Counted from the stretch's first letter, positions 11,889 to 23,085 are shown. The stretch: DNA of 64,000 nt from Chinchilla lanigera (GCF_000276665.1 NW_004955463.1:13417618-13481617), one strand, 5' to 3'. Notes: a model not told the origin generated them from the sequence alone. Translations and numbers: made by a program.

Positions 11889-13369
11889 AAAAGAAAAGGC
11901 CTGTGGGAGGCCTCAGTCCTTGGCAGAGGGTTCAATTCACAAGCAGAGCAGACAACAGCGTCCCAGCCTCAGATCTTTGTTTCAGTCCAGTGGTTGAAAC
12001 CCCACACTGAGGAATTCAGTCATTGTGGAGGCCTGGTACTGACCCCGGGGCCACCTTTACCCAGCTAGGTCTTCCTCACCCCTTGACTGCTCTGCTTCAG
12101 CCTCTGTATCCCATGTCTGTGCCTCAGAAAGTATTAATGAATGGCCAACGGCTGTTCTTGTGACGCTAGGCAAAGGGACGTCCCTGCCGTGACCCAGCCC
12201 ACCAGACCCTCTCCACGATCCAGCGATTCTTCCCCTTCCCTGCCCACACCTCAGGCCCTGGCCACACTCCATTAGGGGCTCACCCCACTTGGCACCTATT
12301 CTTTCTCCCCCTTCTAAATTCCATTTTTGGTGCCTCATTCCTTTGAGTACCCACACTCCGCTCGTGAGTGTGTCCTCTATCTACCTCTACCAAATTCCGC
12401 TTTCCCTGGCCTCATCTAACACTCCTGTGACCTCATCCTATAACCCTGCCCTACTCTGAGAGGACAGGAAAGGGAGTGCACTAGAAGTAAGAGCCCCGAG
12501 GTCCAGTTACAGCTGCTCCACCTAGTATGCTAGTGTTCTTCCTTGCAGAATGAAGGGATTATATAGAATAGTAGATCTCTAAAGTCCTCTCCAGGTGTAG
12601 GCAGGGCAGGGAAAGAATCACTGTGATACTTCATGATTTCATCCCAGAGAGTGACTGCAACAATTAAATGAAGTTAGATAAGGGATGTTACGGAAGATAT
12701 TTCTAAAGATACTCAAACATCTAGAAGTAAGGACACCCCCTTCCATGGGTCAGCCAGCAGCATGTGTGTAGAAGTAGCCTGCTGTTGCCCTTATTCTATT
12801 TTCCTGGCCAGACTGGGAGCAACATGAGGGCAAAGCTGGAGCTCTCTGTTTCTTTTGAATCTTCTTCCAGGGAGTGGCACCCACAGAAGCAACCCAGTAA
12901 TGTACTTACCCCATGACAAGGTGCTCTCCCCCAGCTGCTCATTCGTTTACATCACCCACAGAAGCTCACAGAAAAGTGGTTACCTTTGCTCTGTAGGAGA
13001 GGAAGGTTAAACAAACAAACAAAAAATCTTCTTTTAAATATTTAGGTCTCACTTCTCGCCAGGAAATAAGAATAATTTGCCTCCCCTGAATTAGCTGCAT
13101 CTGGAAATTCAAATAGTTTTTTTTGTTTTTTGTTTTTTGTTTTCAAATGGTGTTTTTAACACTGGCTTGCAAATAAGCACAGGCCCATGTACCCAAGGCT
13201 TCATTCCATTCCCCAAGTTCTTCCTGGGTAGACTGGGTGCCAGTCCTGTTGCTTGGGACTAGGGGGAACACAGGAGAGAGCCTCTCATAGAATAGCATTT
13301 AGGCAAACACAGCAGGGCTTAGATAGCCAAATAAATATTGTCTCATCTAAAATTATTTTGGAAGGACAT

Positions 13370-13940
13370 CAGAGGTGTGAGCAAATTATACAGTGGATGT
13401 TTAACTTTTTTAAAATGTATCACAGTAAAAGACACAGTACCATTAGTCCCCCTCAAAATACTTCTCACTTTGAGCACACATAACTGTCTTTCTTGCTACT
13501 TTCTAAAGCAAGTAGGTCTGGAATTCCTCTTCCCAATGCACTCTTTCATGAGTGTCTTTACAAAGTGTGGCCAAAATATGATGAATGCTGCTCTTCAAGG
13601 CCATCCAAAGCAAAGGCAGGCTCATAAAAACAATACGGTGTGTCCTCGTCCACCTCATTGGCCAGATATGGCACCATATGACTTCTGGCTCTTCTGCAAA
13701 GTCAAAATGACCATAAAGGATAAATGTCTTGAATCAATTCCAGGTATCAAGGCGGCCATGACAGGACAACTAAAGATGCTCATGAAAGAGGACTCCAGAA
13801 CTGCTCCAGAAAGTGGTCATGAGGGAGAATATTTTGAGGGAGATATGCCTTTTATTACAATAATCTTTTTAAAATTTAAGCATTCATCATATTTGTCAGT
13901 TAGACCTTGTATGTTTGTTCCATGTTGCCTTGCTCAAAGC
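13370..13940 (+). pseudogene. Fossil mariner-type transposase
   Basis: The reading frame at 13338-13970 contains PHWPDMAPYDFWLF, then ESIPGIKAAM and, near the end, EGEYFEGD. This is the order of the mariner/Tc1 catalytic C-terminus: the proline-rich 'PYSPDLAPSDFHLF' block around the last catalytic Asp, the 'fes..ei..av' helix, and the 'G.YFEGD' tail. The N-terminal half is not recognisable as a DNA-binding domain and several upstream stretches do not read as transposase. The terminal inverted repeats were not identified. I infer an ancient, inactive domesticated-era relic (MARNA/Hsmar-like); the exact family is not determined. Confidence 0.7.
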
Positions 13941-14013
13941 TCTTCAGAACTTTTTGAAAACCATCTTTAAAAGCTGATCACATACTCTACTGACAATGAG
14001 AAAGTTTTGTCTT

Positions 14014-14090
14014 TTCAGTGCTGGGGACAGAACCCAAGCAGCACACATTCTAGGCAAGTACTCTACCGCTCCGCTGCACCCCCATGCCAA
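14014..14090 (-). repeat. Old ID SINE, antisense
   Basis: Reverse-complement ID text: cagtgctggggacagaaccc, ggcaagtactctaccgctc. Confidence 0.55.
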
Positions 14091-14251
14091 AATGTCAGAT
14101 CTGTATGTGTTTGTTGCTAGGAAGAAGGGGACACTCTCTTGAAATCCTTCTGGAAGATAAGATGAGTTATCAGTCTTATTAAATTAGTTCAAAAATCTAA
14201 ACAATGTGTCTCTTCTAATTAATCTTTTAATGAGCAACATACGTAAAATGT

Positions 14252-14476
14252 GCCAGCAGACGTGTTGGCATATGCCTGTAATCCCAACACTCGGAAGGCT
14301 GAGGCAAGAGCATCGCCACAAGTTCGAGGCCAGCTGGGTCTACAAAATGAGTTCAAGAAAAGCCTGAAATACATGGAGAGATTCTGTCTGAGAAGAAGAA
14401 AAAGGAGAAGAGGAGAAAAAGGAAGAGGGGAGGGGAGGGGAGGAAGAGGAGGGAGAGGAAGAGGAGAAGGAAGGTG
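14252..14476 (+). repeat. B1-like SINE with GA-rich tail
   Basis: B1 text (cagacgtgttggcatatgcc, taatcccaacactcggaagg) runs to about 14395 and is followed by 80 bp of almost pure A/G. This is a typical decayed SINE tail expansion. Confidence 0.8.
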
Positions 14477-14649
14477 CAGCCTTTAAATGTCAGCACTCTG
14501 AAGATCTTCTTTCACATAGTTGCCTAAGTTGGTTTGTGTCTGTAAAACTGACACATGCACACCCTAACTACACACACAGCCCTGATCCCCATTACCCTGC
14601 TTGTCTTTTTCTTTTCTCCAAGTGCCTGATCACCTTCCACCATAGTATA

Positions 14650-14790
14650 TAACTCATCTATATATTATTATCTGTATCTACCTGTGAGAATCTAAGCTCC
14701 AAAAGACCAGGATCTTTGTCTATTTAGTTGAATTCCAAAAGCCTAGAAGTGGCACATAGCCAGCACTCACTAAATATATGTTGGCTTGAA
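14650..14790 (+). repeat. L2-like 3' end
   Basis: Reads gagaatctaagctccaaaag, ggatctttgtctatttagtt and ggcacatagccagcactcac, which matches the L2 tail pattern. Confidence 0.5.
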
Positions 14791-15029
14791 TTGGCTTGGA
14801 TTGGACTGAATTAATTAATTTGCGTTGCCCTGTGCTGAGTGACAAGTCCCAACTCGCACAGTATATATCCCGTCTTCCAGTTGCTTACAAAGTGGATGGA
14901 GCGACCTAGAAACAAATGTGTGAGTATCCGCACGGTGCCCCACACTTGACTCGTGGAACTCATAGTAACGCTATAGGATGCTGGGAGGGATTCATGCAGG
15001 ATGAAGGAGAAAGAGCGAGCACTGAGCCT

Positions 15030-15215
15030 TTCTCTTTTAATTTTTGTACTGCCGGTTGAACACAGGGCTTTCACACTGGGTTACAAGCCCAGCACCATCC
15101 TCCTTTCAGAGCAGGTCTTGCTGAGCTGCTAAGTTGCCAAGGCTGGGCTCAAATGTGTGATCTTCCTGCCTCACAGGGAGCTGGGATTACAGACGTGCAC
15201 CACCATGCCCGACTT
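15030..15215 (-). repeat. B1-ID composite SINE (B4-like), antisense
   Basis: Reverse-complement ID text (gaacacagggctttcacact) is followed by reverse-complement B1 text (caaggctgggctcaaatgtg, gctgggattacagacgtgca). The ID-B1 order in antisense is the B4 arrangement. Confidence 0.7.
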
Positions 15216-15466
15216 CAAGCCTTCTATCTAAACCATCCTGTCTTCTACTCCTCCCAGCACTGCCTCTGTCATTCCATCCTCTCTCCCTTGCTCACACTGC
15301 CCATTTGCCTATAATCCTCTACCCTTCCACCCCTCACCCACAGCCTCACTCTTATGCACCTGGCCATTTCCAGCCATGCTCAGCCCTTCTACCACACAAC
15401 TTTCCTAGACTTCGCTCCTGTGCCACCTGTATTCTGTAGCAGACCATTTAGTCTTTAGGTAAAAGC

Positions 15467-15468
<2 letters not shown>

Positions 15469-15511
<43 letters not shown>
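15469..15511. repeat. (TG)n microsatellite
   Basis: About 21 TG units. Confidence 0.98.
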
Positions 15512-15514
<3 letters not shown>

Positions 15515-15712
15515 ATTTCCCCGGCTAAGAATCACACCTTTTGTTTCTTCTCACATTTTAATGGAGCCAAACACTCTGTGGGTAATGGCACTTGATACAG
15601 ATGGCATCAACTGTTTAGTTACTAGGCAGAGAACAAAGAGAGGGAACTCCAGGTAAGGTAGGACACCACAGTGTGACCTGACAGGAGGTGTTTAAAAATA
15701 TGATGCATGGAT

Positions 15713-15816
15713 GGGGCTGGGGATTTAGCTCAGCAGCAAAGCGCCTGCCTGGCAAGCGCAACGTCGTGAGTTCGGTTCCTGGTACCGGAGAAAAACCAAA
15801 AAATAAAAATAAAAAT
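15713..15816 (+). repeat. Young ID SINE (GGTACCGG subfamily)
   Basis: Intact ID body (ggggctggggatttagctca, ggcaagcgca, gttcggttcctggtaccgg) with an A-rich tail. An 18-bp target-site duplication with 17/18 identity flanks it (15694-15711 aaaaatatgatgcatgga and 15817-15834). Confidence 0.93.
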
Positions 15817-15834
15817 AAAAATATGATGCACGGA

Positions 15835-15905
15835 CTGAAGATGCAGCTCAGTGACAAGCAGTTGCCTGGCATGCACTTGGTTCAGTCCCCAGCACAGCAA
15901 GGTAA
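15835..15905 (+). repeat. Old ID SINE
   Basis: Reads gaagatgcagctcagtgac, gttgcctggcatgcacttg, cagtccccagcacagc. The younger ID copy landed immediately upstream of it. Confidence 0.65.
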
Positions 15906-16309
15906 AAATATCTGCATGTGGTAGCTTCACCCCAGGCCAACTTTATCAGAATATCAAGGAATGTGGCCCAGGCATCACTGTATCTTAGAAGTAATCCGAG
16001 TGATTGGAATGTGTAGCTAGGGTTAGGAGGCTAGAGAAAAGGAGTGTGCAAGAAATTGGAGAATAGGCCTAAATACCATAATTGGGCCTATCCTTCTTCT
16101 CTATTTTGTCCCTATTAGTTAGTCACGGGGATCTGTCTTTGTCACAGTAGTCTGGCTGAATTGAGTGTGGACAGATGCTTCTGTCTTCTGCCTATTGCTA
16201 TAATGAGTAGCAAGAGGTCAGAGAAGCCATGGAGAGAGCAGACAGCTCCAACGGCGGTGGCCAAGGTCAGGGTTAATCTGAACCCACAGGATCCAAAAAA
16301 GTCTGGGGA

Positions 16310-16389
16310 GCTGGAGATTTAGCTCAGCTCAGGCACAGCGCCTGCCTGACAGGCACAAGGTCCTGAGTTCAATTCCCAGTACCAAAATA
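16310..16389 (+). repeat. Young ID SINE
   Basis: ID body gctggagatttagctcag to caattcccagtacc, with a perfect 15-bp target-site duplication (aaaaaagtctgggga at 16295-16309 and 16390-16404). Confidence 0.92.
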
Positions 16390-17342
16390 AAAAAAGTCTG
16401 GGGAAAGTAGGGAATGCTTTGAGACCACCTGGATACTCATTTCTCCCTTCCCCAGCTGTTAGTATTCTCCATGCACTCTCATGCCCACCCATTAGAAGAG
16501 CCAAAAGGTATGTTAATTACATCCGGGCTACTGTTTCAGAAATTCCTGGCTAATTCCTCACACCCCTCCTCCCTCTGTACCCTGTGGAACCCGAGAAGTT
16601 GAATCTCCAATCTCTAAACAGTTACTTGGCTCTCGCCTTGAAGAGCCTGCAAGGACCCTGAAGAACTATGTGTCCTCCTCCTAGGATATTCCGCAGATGC
16701 CCTTGAGCCCGCCACCTGTCCCAGAGAGACGGCCCAAGCGGCCACACTGTACTTCCTGTGAGCTGATTTCAGGGGCACCTATGCCACCCCTCCGCCCACA
16801 CCTGGCACACAGCACAGATGGCTACTAGCCCAGGGCCATGGCGAGGGATGAGGCTGAATACAAGTCCCTCTTGGGAAAGAAACTGGACCTTCATTCAGGG
16901 AGAAGGGTGGAGATGAAAACATTTCCCAGTGCGAAGTCTGCTTATTCGGGAGTGGACCTGGGGGTGGGAAGTGGAGGGAAAGGGATATAAAGGGAAATGT
17001 GCTGGCACTTAGTGAGTGGCTGGAGGAGGGAGAGAAGGGTGTGCCAGGGAATGAGGGGGAAGGTGTGGAAAGACAAGCTGGAGCCCTGACAAGAAACTTC
17101 CCAAACTCCACACACTCGCCAAGGCCAAGGCCCCTTCTGGAGGCCACCTCCCTCCAACCTGTGCACGGCAGCCCTACCTGCCAGGCCCTGGCCATCCACA
17201 CTGAAGGCGGCCCTTGAAAGCCCCGGGAGAAGGCACCAGCGCACTCCATCTCTACCAAGAGGTAACTCTAAACTCGAGCGCCAGCGGGCCAGGGGAGGAG
17301 GGGAAGGGGAGAGGGGGATGAGGTTTTTCCACTTCCATTCGC

Positions 17343-17455
17343 AACTGTCAGGCGGGTGATTAATGACCAACAGGTTTGGAATCGCCTTTATTGCCAGATC
17401 AGTATTGTTGCCCGTGACAGCTAATGAGGTTGGACAGGCTTCTCCACACTGGGCT
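17343..17455 (+). promoter_or_regulatory. Candidate conserved non-coding element, copy B
   Basis: Ordered motifs aactgtcag, gggtgattaatgaccaacag, cctttattgcca, cagtattgtt, gtgacagctaatgaggttgg and acag match copy A at 7,343. It is not flanked by tails, terminal repeats or target-site duplications and resembles no repeat family I know. The homeodomain-like core (TGATTAATGA) is preserved in both copies. A regulatory role is inferred. Confidence 0.45.
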
Positions 17456-17924
17456 TTATGGGGCCCGCTCCCTCCCCTGCGGAGCTCACGAGCCTGCCAG
17501 CTTTTGTGCAGGAGTGTCCAGGCCCCACCCCCCTTCATTCCTCTGGCACCAGCTCCCCCAGCTCCCTGAAGCACCAGCTCACCCAGAACCTTGGCCATCC
17601 ACAAAGGAGCCCCAGCCTGCTCAGAAATACCCACCTGTGACATCCCCAAAACCCCCTTCCCATCCTGCGCCACTGAGCATGGGCGGCAGGATGGAAGGAA
17701 GGAGAAGGACCATAAGCAAACATTACAACCCTGGGCTCTGAAACCGTGGAGGAAACTCCAGAATACTTTCCCTGGGCAGTTCAGCCAGCAACCCTAAGGA
17801 GCCCTTCCATGGCAGCAGAGCATTCACTACCCATGCTCACCATCTTGGTCTGCAAATGCGGGAAAGGGTGAGGATGGAGGACTGAGGGAATTCAGGACAG
17901 GAGATTTCATAGCAGTCCAGGATT

Positions 17925-18073
17925 GTTGAGCCTGGATATGTAGGTCACTGGTAGAGCCCTTGCTTAGCACTCATGAGGCCTTGGGTTCCATGCCCAGCAC
18001 TACTTAAAAAGAAGAGGAAGAACAAGAAAAGGAAGAAGAGAAAGAGGAGGAGGAAGAAAACAAGGAGGAGACC
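17925..18073 (+). repeat. Old ID SINE with GA-rich tail
   Basis: Reads gatatgtaggtcactggtag, agcccttgcttagcactcat, ccatgcccagcactactt, then about 65 bp of GA-rich tract. Confidence 0.65.
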
Positions 18074-18339
18074 GATTTCTAACCAACCACCTTAAACCTA
18101 GAAACAGAAAGCCAGGTTTCAATGCAGAAATCAACCTGGTCCTAGGTCTAAGGGTAAGGAAACACTGGCTTTGTTTTCAGCTCTCTTACAAATAATATTT
18201 ACCTTTGTGCTAGTTCACATCTTGATATGGTTAAGCACGTGTTTGCCTGTGGTTTAATATTTGAAGGAGTTGGAGCAATGTAATAAGCAAACAGCTTAAA
18301 AGGCCCAGAAAGACCCCCTCAGCTTAAAAAATCTATTAC

Positions 18340-18560
18340 TTTTCAATGTGATATAAATATATTTTGCTTCTGCTCAGAGCAATTTCCTAGTTTACTCTTA
18401 TTAAACCAGGAGACGGCCTAGCAGAGTTCTTGATTTATGAAACACATACTAGATTCATTAAAACCTTAAAAGATTTAATACATTTTATCAGGACATTAAA
18501 TCCGTGCAGGCTTTTTAAATCAAATACCTGCCATATTTCATCTCCCACACCCTGCATACT
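18340..18560. promoter_or_regulatory. AT-rich non-repetitive block with homeodomain/GATA-like sites
   Basis: AT-rich sequence not matching any repeat I recognise. It contains ttgatttatgaaac (TGATTTAT fits PBX-HOX9/10 type sites), tttaatac and tttatcagg (a GATA core). Function not demonstrated. Confidence 0.2.
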
Positions 18561-18879
18561 TACTTAAGAACACTAAAATGTGGACTGACAAACATTATGG
18601 GTGTTTCAGGCCTGATTTCTAAGTGCATTAAAGTCCTCCCCTCTAGGATTTACAGCCCAGCCTCTCCCCAGGTTTGATCTTCCAAGGAATAAGTGATTCG
18701 CCTCTTCAGAACTCAGCTCAGTAGAATGAATAGCTATGTATGCATCGGGTGTGCACGCAAGGTTCCACCTGTTCCAGCCCATGGCCTGTGCCTCCTACTC
18801 TCATGGGTTCTGAAGGACACTACTCCATCCCCACCTTCCGTCTTCCTCCAGAATTTTTCCAGGGCTCTCTCCTAGAGTT

Positions 18880-19233
18880 TGATACTCTGGAGTATGTATC
18901 CTTCAAAGGCCGATGTGTCAAAGTCTTGTTGGCACAAAGTCTCTTGGTGGGACCTTTAAGGGGTGGGGCCTGGTGGGAGGAAGTTAGGTCATTGGGATGT
19001 GGCCTTGAAAGGGTTACTGGGACCCTGGCCCCTTGCTCTTTCTCTCCACCACTTCCTGACTGCCATGAGGTGAACAGACTTCCTATACTACACATGCCCT
19101 CCATGACACACAGTGCGGTCACAGGCCCAAAACAATGTGATAACTGCCCACAGACTGAAACCTCTCAAACCCAGGAGCCAAAATAAACCTGACCTCCTTT
19201 AAGCTGTTGCAGCAACAGAAAGCTGACTAACAC
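18880..19233 (+). repeat. MaLR-type solo LTR
   Basis: Reads ggtgggacctttaaggggtg, gaggaagttaggtcattggg, then an LTR-style AATAAA (gccaaaataaacctgacctc) and an end aacagaaagctgactaacac. This is the shape of MLT/MST/ORR1 LTRs. Confidence 0.7.
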
Positions 19234-19395
19234 ACTTTATTTCCATGCACACACATACACACGTGTGCATACACATCTCTCCATTCTTACTTCCTCTGAC
19301 ACTCCTAGCCCATGTAGAGCCACATGGGCACACCTGTCACATACTTGGGGAAGTTTGCCTTCCTGTTCCTAACTGTCCCCTTTTAAATCTACACA

Positions 19396-19428
19396 GTAGT
19401 GGTTCTCAGCTGGGGATACCTTTATCAC

Positions 19429-19463
<35 letters not shown>

Positions 19464-19600
19464 TTGGCAACATCTGGAGACACCTGTCACAAGTGGATGG
19501 GGAGGGGCTGCTATTGGTATCTAAGGACAAAAGCCAGAGATGTTGCTAAGTGTCCTGCAGAGACACAGGACAGCCATCCTACCCCCAGTCTGTGGCAAGG
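19396..19600 (+). mobile_element. MER20-like hAT relic containing a (CA)n
   Basis: Begins agtggttctcagctgggga, continues catttggcaacatctggaga and gctattggtatctaagg, and ends gctaagtgtcctgcagag with acaggacagccatcc. A (CA)n tract at 19429-19462 interrupts the 5' third. MER20 copies have been reported as regulatory in placental mammals. No evidence of activity here. Confidence 0.75.
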
Positions 19601-19643
19601 AGGGAGGACGGGACAGGAGGTGAGGAAAGGATAGAATGAAGAA

Positions 19644-19805
19644 GCCAGGCATGGTGGTGCACGCATGTAATCTCAGCACCTAGGAGGCTGAGGCAGGAAG
19701 ATTGCCACAAGTTTGAGGCCAGCCTGAGCTATATAGTGAGTTCAGGGGGAGCCTGAACTATACAGTGAGACCCTGTCTCAAAAAAACAAACGAACAAAAA
19801 AAAAA
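19644..19805 (+). repeat. B1-like SINE
   Basis: Well-preserved B1: ccaggcatggtggtgcacgc, gaggctgaggcaggaagatt, gaccctgtctcaaaaaaac. Confidence 0.88.
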
Positions 19806-20074
19806 CCAGAAAGGGAGGGGAGGGGATGGGAGGGGAGAGAGGACTTACCCAGCTTAAAAGGCCAGCAGTGTGAAGACTGAGAAAGCCTGCCACAGAACCT
19901 TAACTGGTATCCGTGGACTCTCACTCTTCTTAATATGCTTCCATCCCGTGTAACTGAATCTGCAGGTTCTTTTCCTACTCAGTATCATTTGCAGATAACC
20001 CAGCAGCTCTCTGACCTTGCAGGAAATTTGATTCGATGACCAATGACTAGAGAAGAGGAGCTGATGTTCTAAAG

Positions 20075-20155
20075 CAGTAGTGGTGAACCTATGCCACACG
20101 TGCCACAGCAGGCTGTTTGTTACCACTGAAACCTCTAAAAGGTTCGCCATCGCTG
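20075..20155. mobile_element. Short hAT-type MITE
   Basis: An 81-bp unit with terminal inverted repeats: cagtagtggtgaacctatg at the left, and cagcgatggcgaaccttt when the right end is reverse-complemented. The 8-bp flanks are ttctaaag and ctctggag, 5/8 identical and fitting the NTCTAGAN preference of hAT target sites. The family name is not certain; the ends resemble Charlie-group elements. Confidence 0.7.
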
Positions 20156-20334
20156 CTCTGGAGGCATCCTCCCCCTGAGCAGGTCTGAGACCTAGGTCTT
20201 ACTAGAGCTGGATTATGAGGGAGTGTGGTGCGCAGGCTGGCATCAGAGCTTCAAAGAGCAGATTTAGGCATAGTCAGGTCCATCACGGTGCCATGGATAT
20301 GTTTTTGGTGTTTAATTCTGCCTTATTCTGTTAT

Positions 20335-20715
20335 ACCTGTGGTACTGGACACTAAATCCAGGACCTTCACACTTGAGCTGCAATCCCAGCCCGTCCATCT
20401 TGTTTTTGTTTTTTGTTTTTTGGGTTTTTTGGGGTTTTTTTTGTGTTGTTTTTTTTTTTTTTTTTTTTTGTCTTTTTGAGACAGGGTCTCGCTATGCAGT
20501 TCAGGCTGGACATGATCTCACTTTGTAGCCTCTGCTGTCCTCAAACTCACAGCAATCCTCCTGCCTCAGGCTCCCAAGCGCTGGGATTACAGGTGTGCAC
20601 TACCACTCCCGGCTCCATCTTTTTTTTTTAGACAGGGTTTACCTAAGTCACTAAGTTGCCCCAGCTGGGCTAGAACTCGGGGTCCCCCCTTCCTCAGCCT
20701 CCCAGAGTGCTGGGG
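20335..20715 (-). repeat. Antisense ID and two B1-like fragments with a poly(T) tract
   Basis: An ID-like remnant (caggaccttcacacttgagc) precedes a T-rich tract (20404-20470). Then come reverse-complement B1 text (gagacagggtctcgctatgc, gctgggattacaggtgtgca) and a second partial copy (agacagggtttacctaagtc) to about 20715. Confidence 0.75.
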
Positions 20716-21827
20716 TGAGGAGAGGCTTGTGGGTGTATTCTGATCATTATAATGAGCTTCTGAGGATCTCAGGGCTGCCTGGAGTGTCAGCTTAGCCTCT
20801 GAGCCAGGGGAGCCTGTCTGAGGTTCCATGGCAGCCGGGGATGTGTGATGACTCAGTGATCAGCAGCCTGTGGTCATCAGCATCCGGGCTCTAACTTTTG
20901 CAAGCAAGTGGTACAGCAAAGAGCACAATAGCTGACGGAGGTCAGTCAGGTAACACATATCTGTAACTTGTTGTTAGTAAGTGTTTCAGTGAATTGAACT
21001 ATACTTCTGTCCTGGTACACTGACATTTTCAAAATTATAAATGCAAGGGGAAAATAATACTGGATGTGCAATCAGGTGAATGTGACCCTGGCTGGAGGAA
21101 GTGCTCTAACTCTCTAACCCTGAAGTTCTCAGCTGTCCAGTGGGCTCAGCGTGGTCGGTCCTGTCCTCAGGGATTATCAAAAGAATCAAAACAGCAAGTG
21201 AACTGAAGGCACATTTAACATTTTAAAGGGTCACATGACATTTGTTATTTTATTCAATCTGCATTCACTGAGTGCCTCTATGATAAGGAAGGATGTCACG
21301 CCTTTGAGCCCAAGGGCACAGAAGTGAGTGTGGCAGAGCCTCCACCCTCCCACCCGTGGAATGCCGTGGAATCAGAAACACTTGGAAGGGTCTTGAAAGA
21401 CGAGTAAGTGGTGGTATACCAAAGCACACGTAAACAACATACAAAAGCTGGAAGCACAGGTAGGGGAGCTTATCATTAAAAATCTTATATCACCAGCTAA
21501 AAGATATGAACTTTTCTATGGGAATCTCATTATTGCATTTTTAATCAGAAAAGGTGTAAGTCAAAGATCACACGAGGAGGCTGAGGAGGTGCCCCACAGT
21601 GCACATGCCTGGCCCTGGACTCCACCCCCAGCACGTGGGGTGCAAAGCCTCCAGTGTGTGTGACCCACTGGTTTAAAGTAAGGGATAAGGTGGAGGTAAA
21701 GACATCCCTTTCCACTTGACAATGGGCTGTTACAATAACCCAATTGAGAAAGCCCTGAACCGTGTAGAGCAGAAGAGACAGGATCATGGAATAATCAGAA
21801 CTTCAGGACTCATTGACGGGACATATG

Positions 21828-22215
21828 GGCTGGGGGTGTAGCTCAGTGGCAGAGCATTTGCTGGGTGAATATATGGCAAGGTCTTTAATAGAAGCAGTAC
21901 ATTTGGGGGAATGCTGACTTTGCTATAGGGTAGAAATACAAAATTGGGGGGGGGTTACTTGCAACCACATAGTTAGAATATTGAGGGCCTGGGTGTACAG
22001 GGCTTGCCTGGCATGCACAAGGCCCTGGGTTCCATCCCTAGCGCCACAAAATAGGCTACCCTGAGCAATTAATCCCACTAGTGTTGAGAACACAAAAGAC
22101 CACCCAAAAAGAAAAGGTAGAAAAAGGAAGGCCAAGGGGGCTGGGGATGTGGCCCAGTGGTAGAGCTCTTGCCTTGCATGCACAAGGCCCTGTGTTTGAT
22201 CACAAGCACCACAGG
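21828..22215 (+). repeat. Three old ID SINE fragments
   Basis: Fragments at 21828-21870 (ggctgggggtgtagctcagt), 21985-22052 (gggcttgcctggcatgcaca, gttccatccctagcgcc) and 22138-22215 (gggctggggatgtggcccag, gcatgcacaaggccctgtg). None shows a clear target-site duplication. Confidence 0.65.
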
Positions 22216-22744
22216 AACAGAAAGGAAGGGAGAGAGGGAGGAGGAGAGGGAAAAGCAGCAGAGGAAGGAGAGAGTTCGAGGAACAGTCAGGGCTGAGTGC
22301 ATAGGAACTGAAAGAAGTATCTGGACAAGGAAGAGGAAGCCGGGAGAGCTGCAGCATGGGGAAGAGTGGGTGGTTGGGCCATTAGGGGCCACTCAGCAGC
22401 ATCACGCACTCAAGAGAAAGGGCAGACGGCTGCAAACAGGCACTGGCATGGAGGAAGTAAAGACAGCAACTCTCGGCTCCTTTTTCCTCAAAAAATTTTG
22501 CTTAAGAGGAAGGAGACAAACCAGGTGAGGACTAGAGCCTTCCCGCCACAACATCCACAGAGAGGGAAAGGGAGAGGTGGGAGAGGCACTTGTACAAGAT
22601 AGTGGGCTAAAGCTGCAGGTCTGAGAAAAAGGAGCAAATGAAGGAGGAGAGGGCAGGGATGCGACTAAGAATGCAAGTGGGGAAAGACTGGCCCAGGACG
22701 ACCTCAGCGACCTCACCCTCTGCGGTTGCGTCCCAAGGCCAAAG

Positions 22745-23085
22745 CTAGACTATGTCCCCAGTGTCCACGCATCCGGAACTTAAGCCCCAGAATCCCGTGG
22801 TAATGGTATGTAGAGGCAGGGCCTCTGGGAAGGAACAGGGAGTAGGTGAGGTCGTGACATGGGGCTCCTATGATGGCATCTGTGGCTCTGTAAGACAAAA
22901 AGACCCTGAGTTGGCACTCGACCCCTTCGCCATGTCACCAGGCACCATGGAGACCCTCACCAGGTACCAGCACTGTGCTCCTAGGGCTCCAGCTTCCAGA
23001 ACTGCAAGACAGATAAACCTGTATTCTTCAAAAAACCTCCCAGGCTCTGGTATTCTCTTATATCCACATGAAACAGACTAAGACA
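22745..23085 (+). repeat. MaLR/MLT-like LTR
   Basis: Reads gactatgtccccagtgtcca, gaggcagggcctctgggaag, cagcttccagaactgcaaga, then agataaacctg and a terminal aacagactaagaca. This fits the MLT/MST LTR layout. Confidence 0.6.

Noticed and set aside
15713..15816. tRNA gene
   Set aside because: The ID body derives from a tRNA and keeps A/B-box-like text, but it has an A-rich tail and target-site duplication, so it is a retroposed SINE. The same holds for the other ID copies.
16942..17673. 243-aa open frame on the minus strand
   Set aside because: Overlaps candidate regulatory element B and C/G-rich low-complexity sequence. Residues are mostly P, S, G and R with no recognisable domain.
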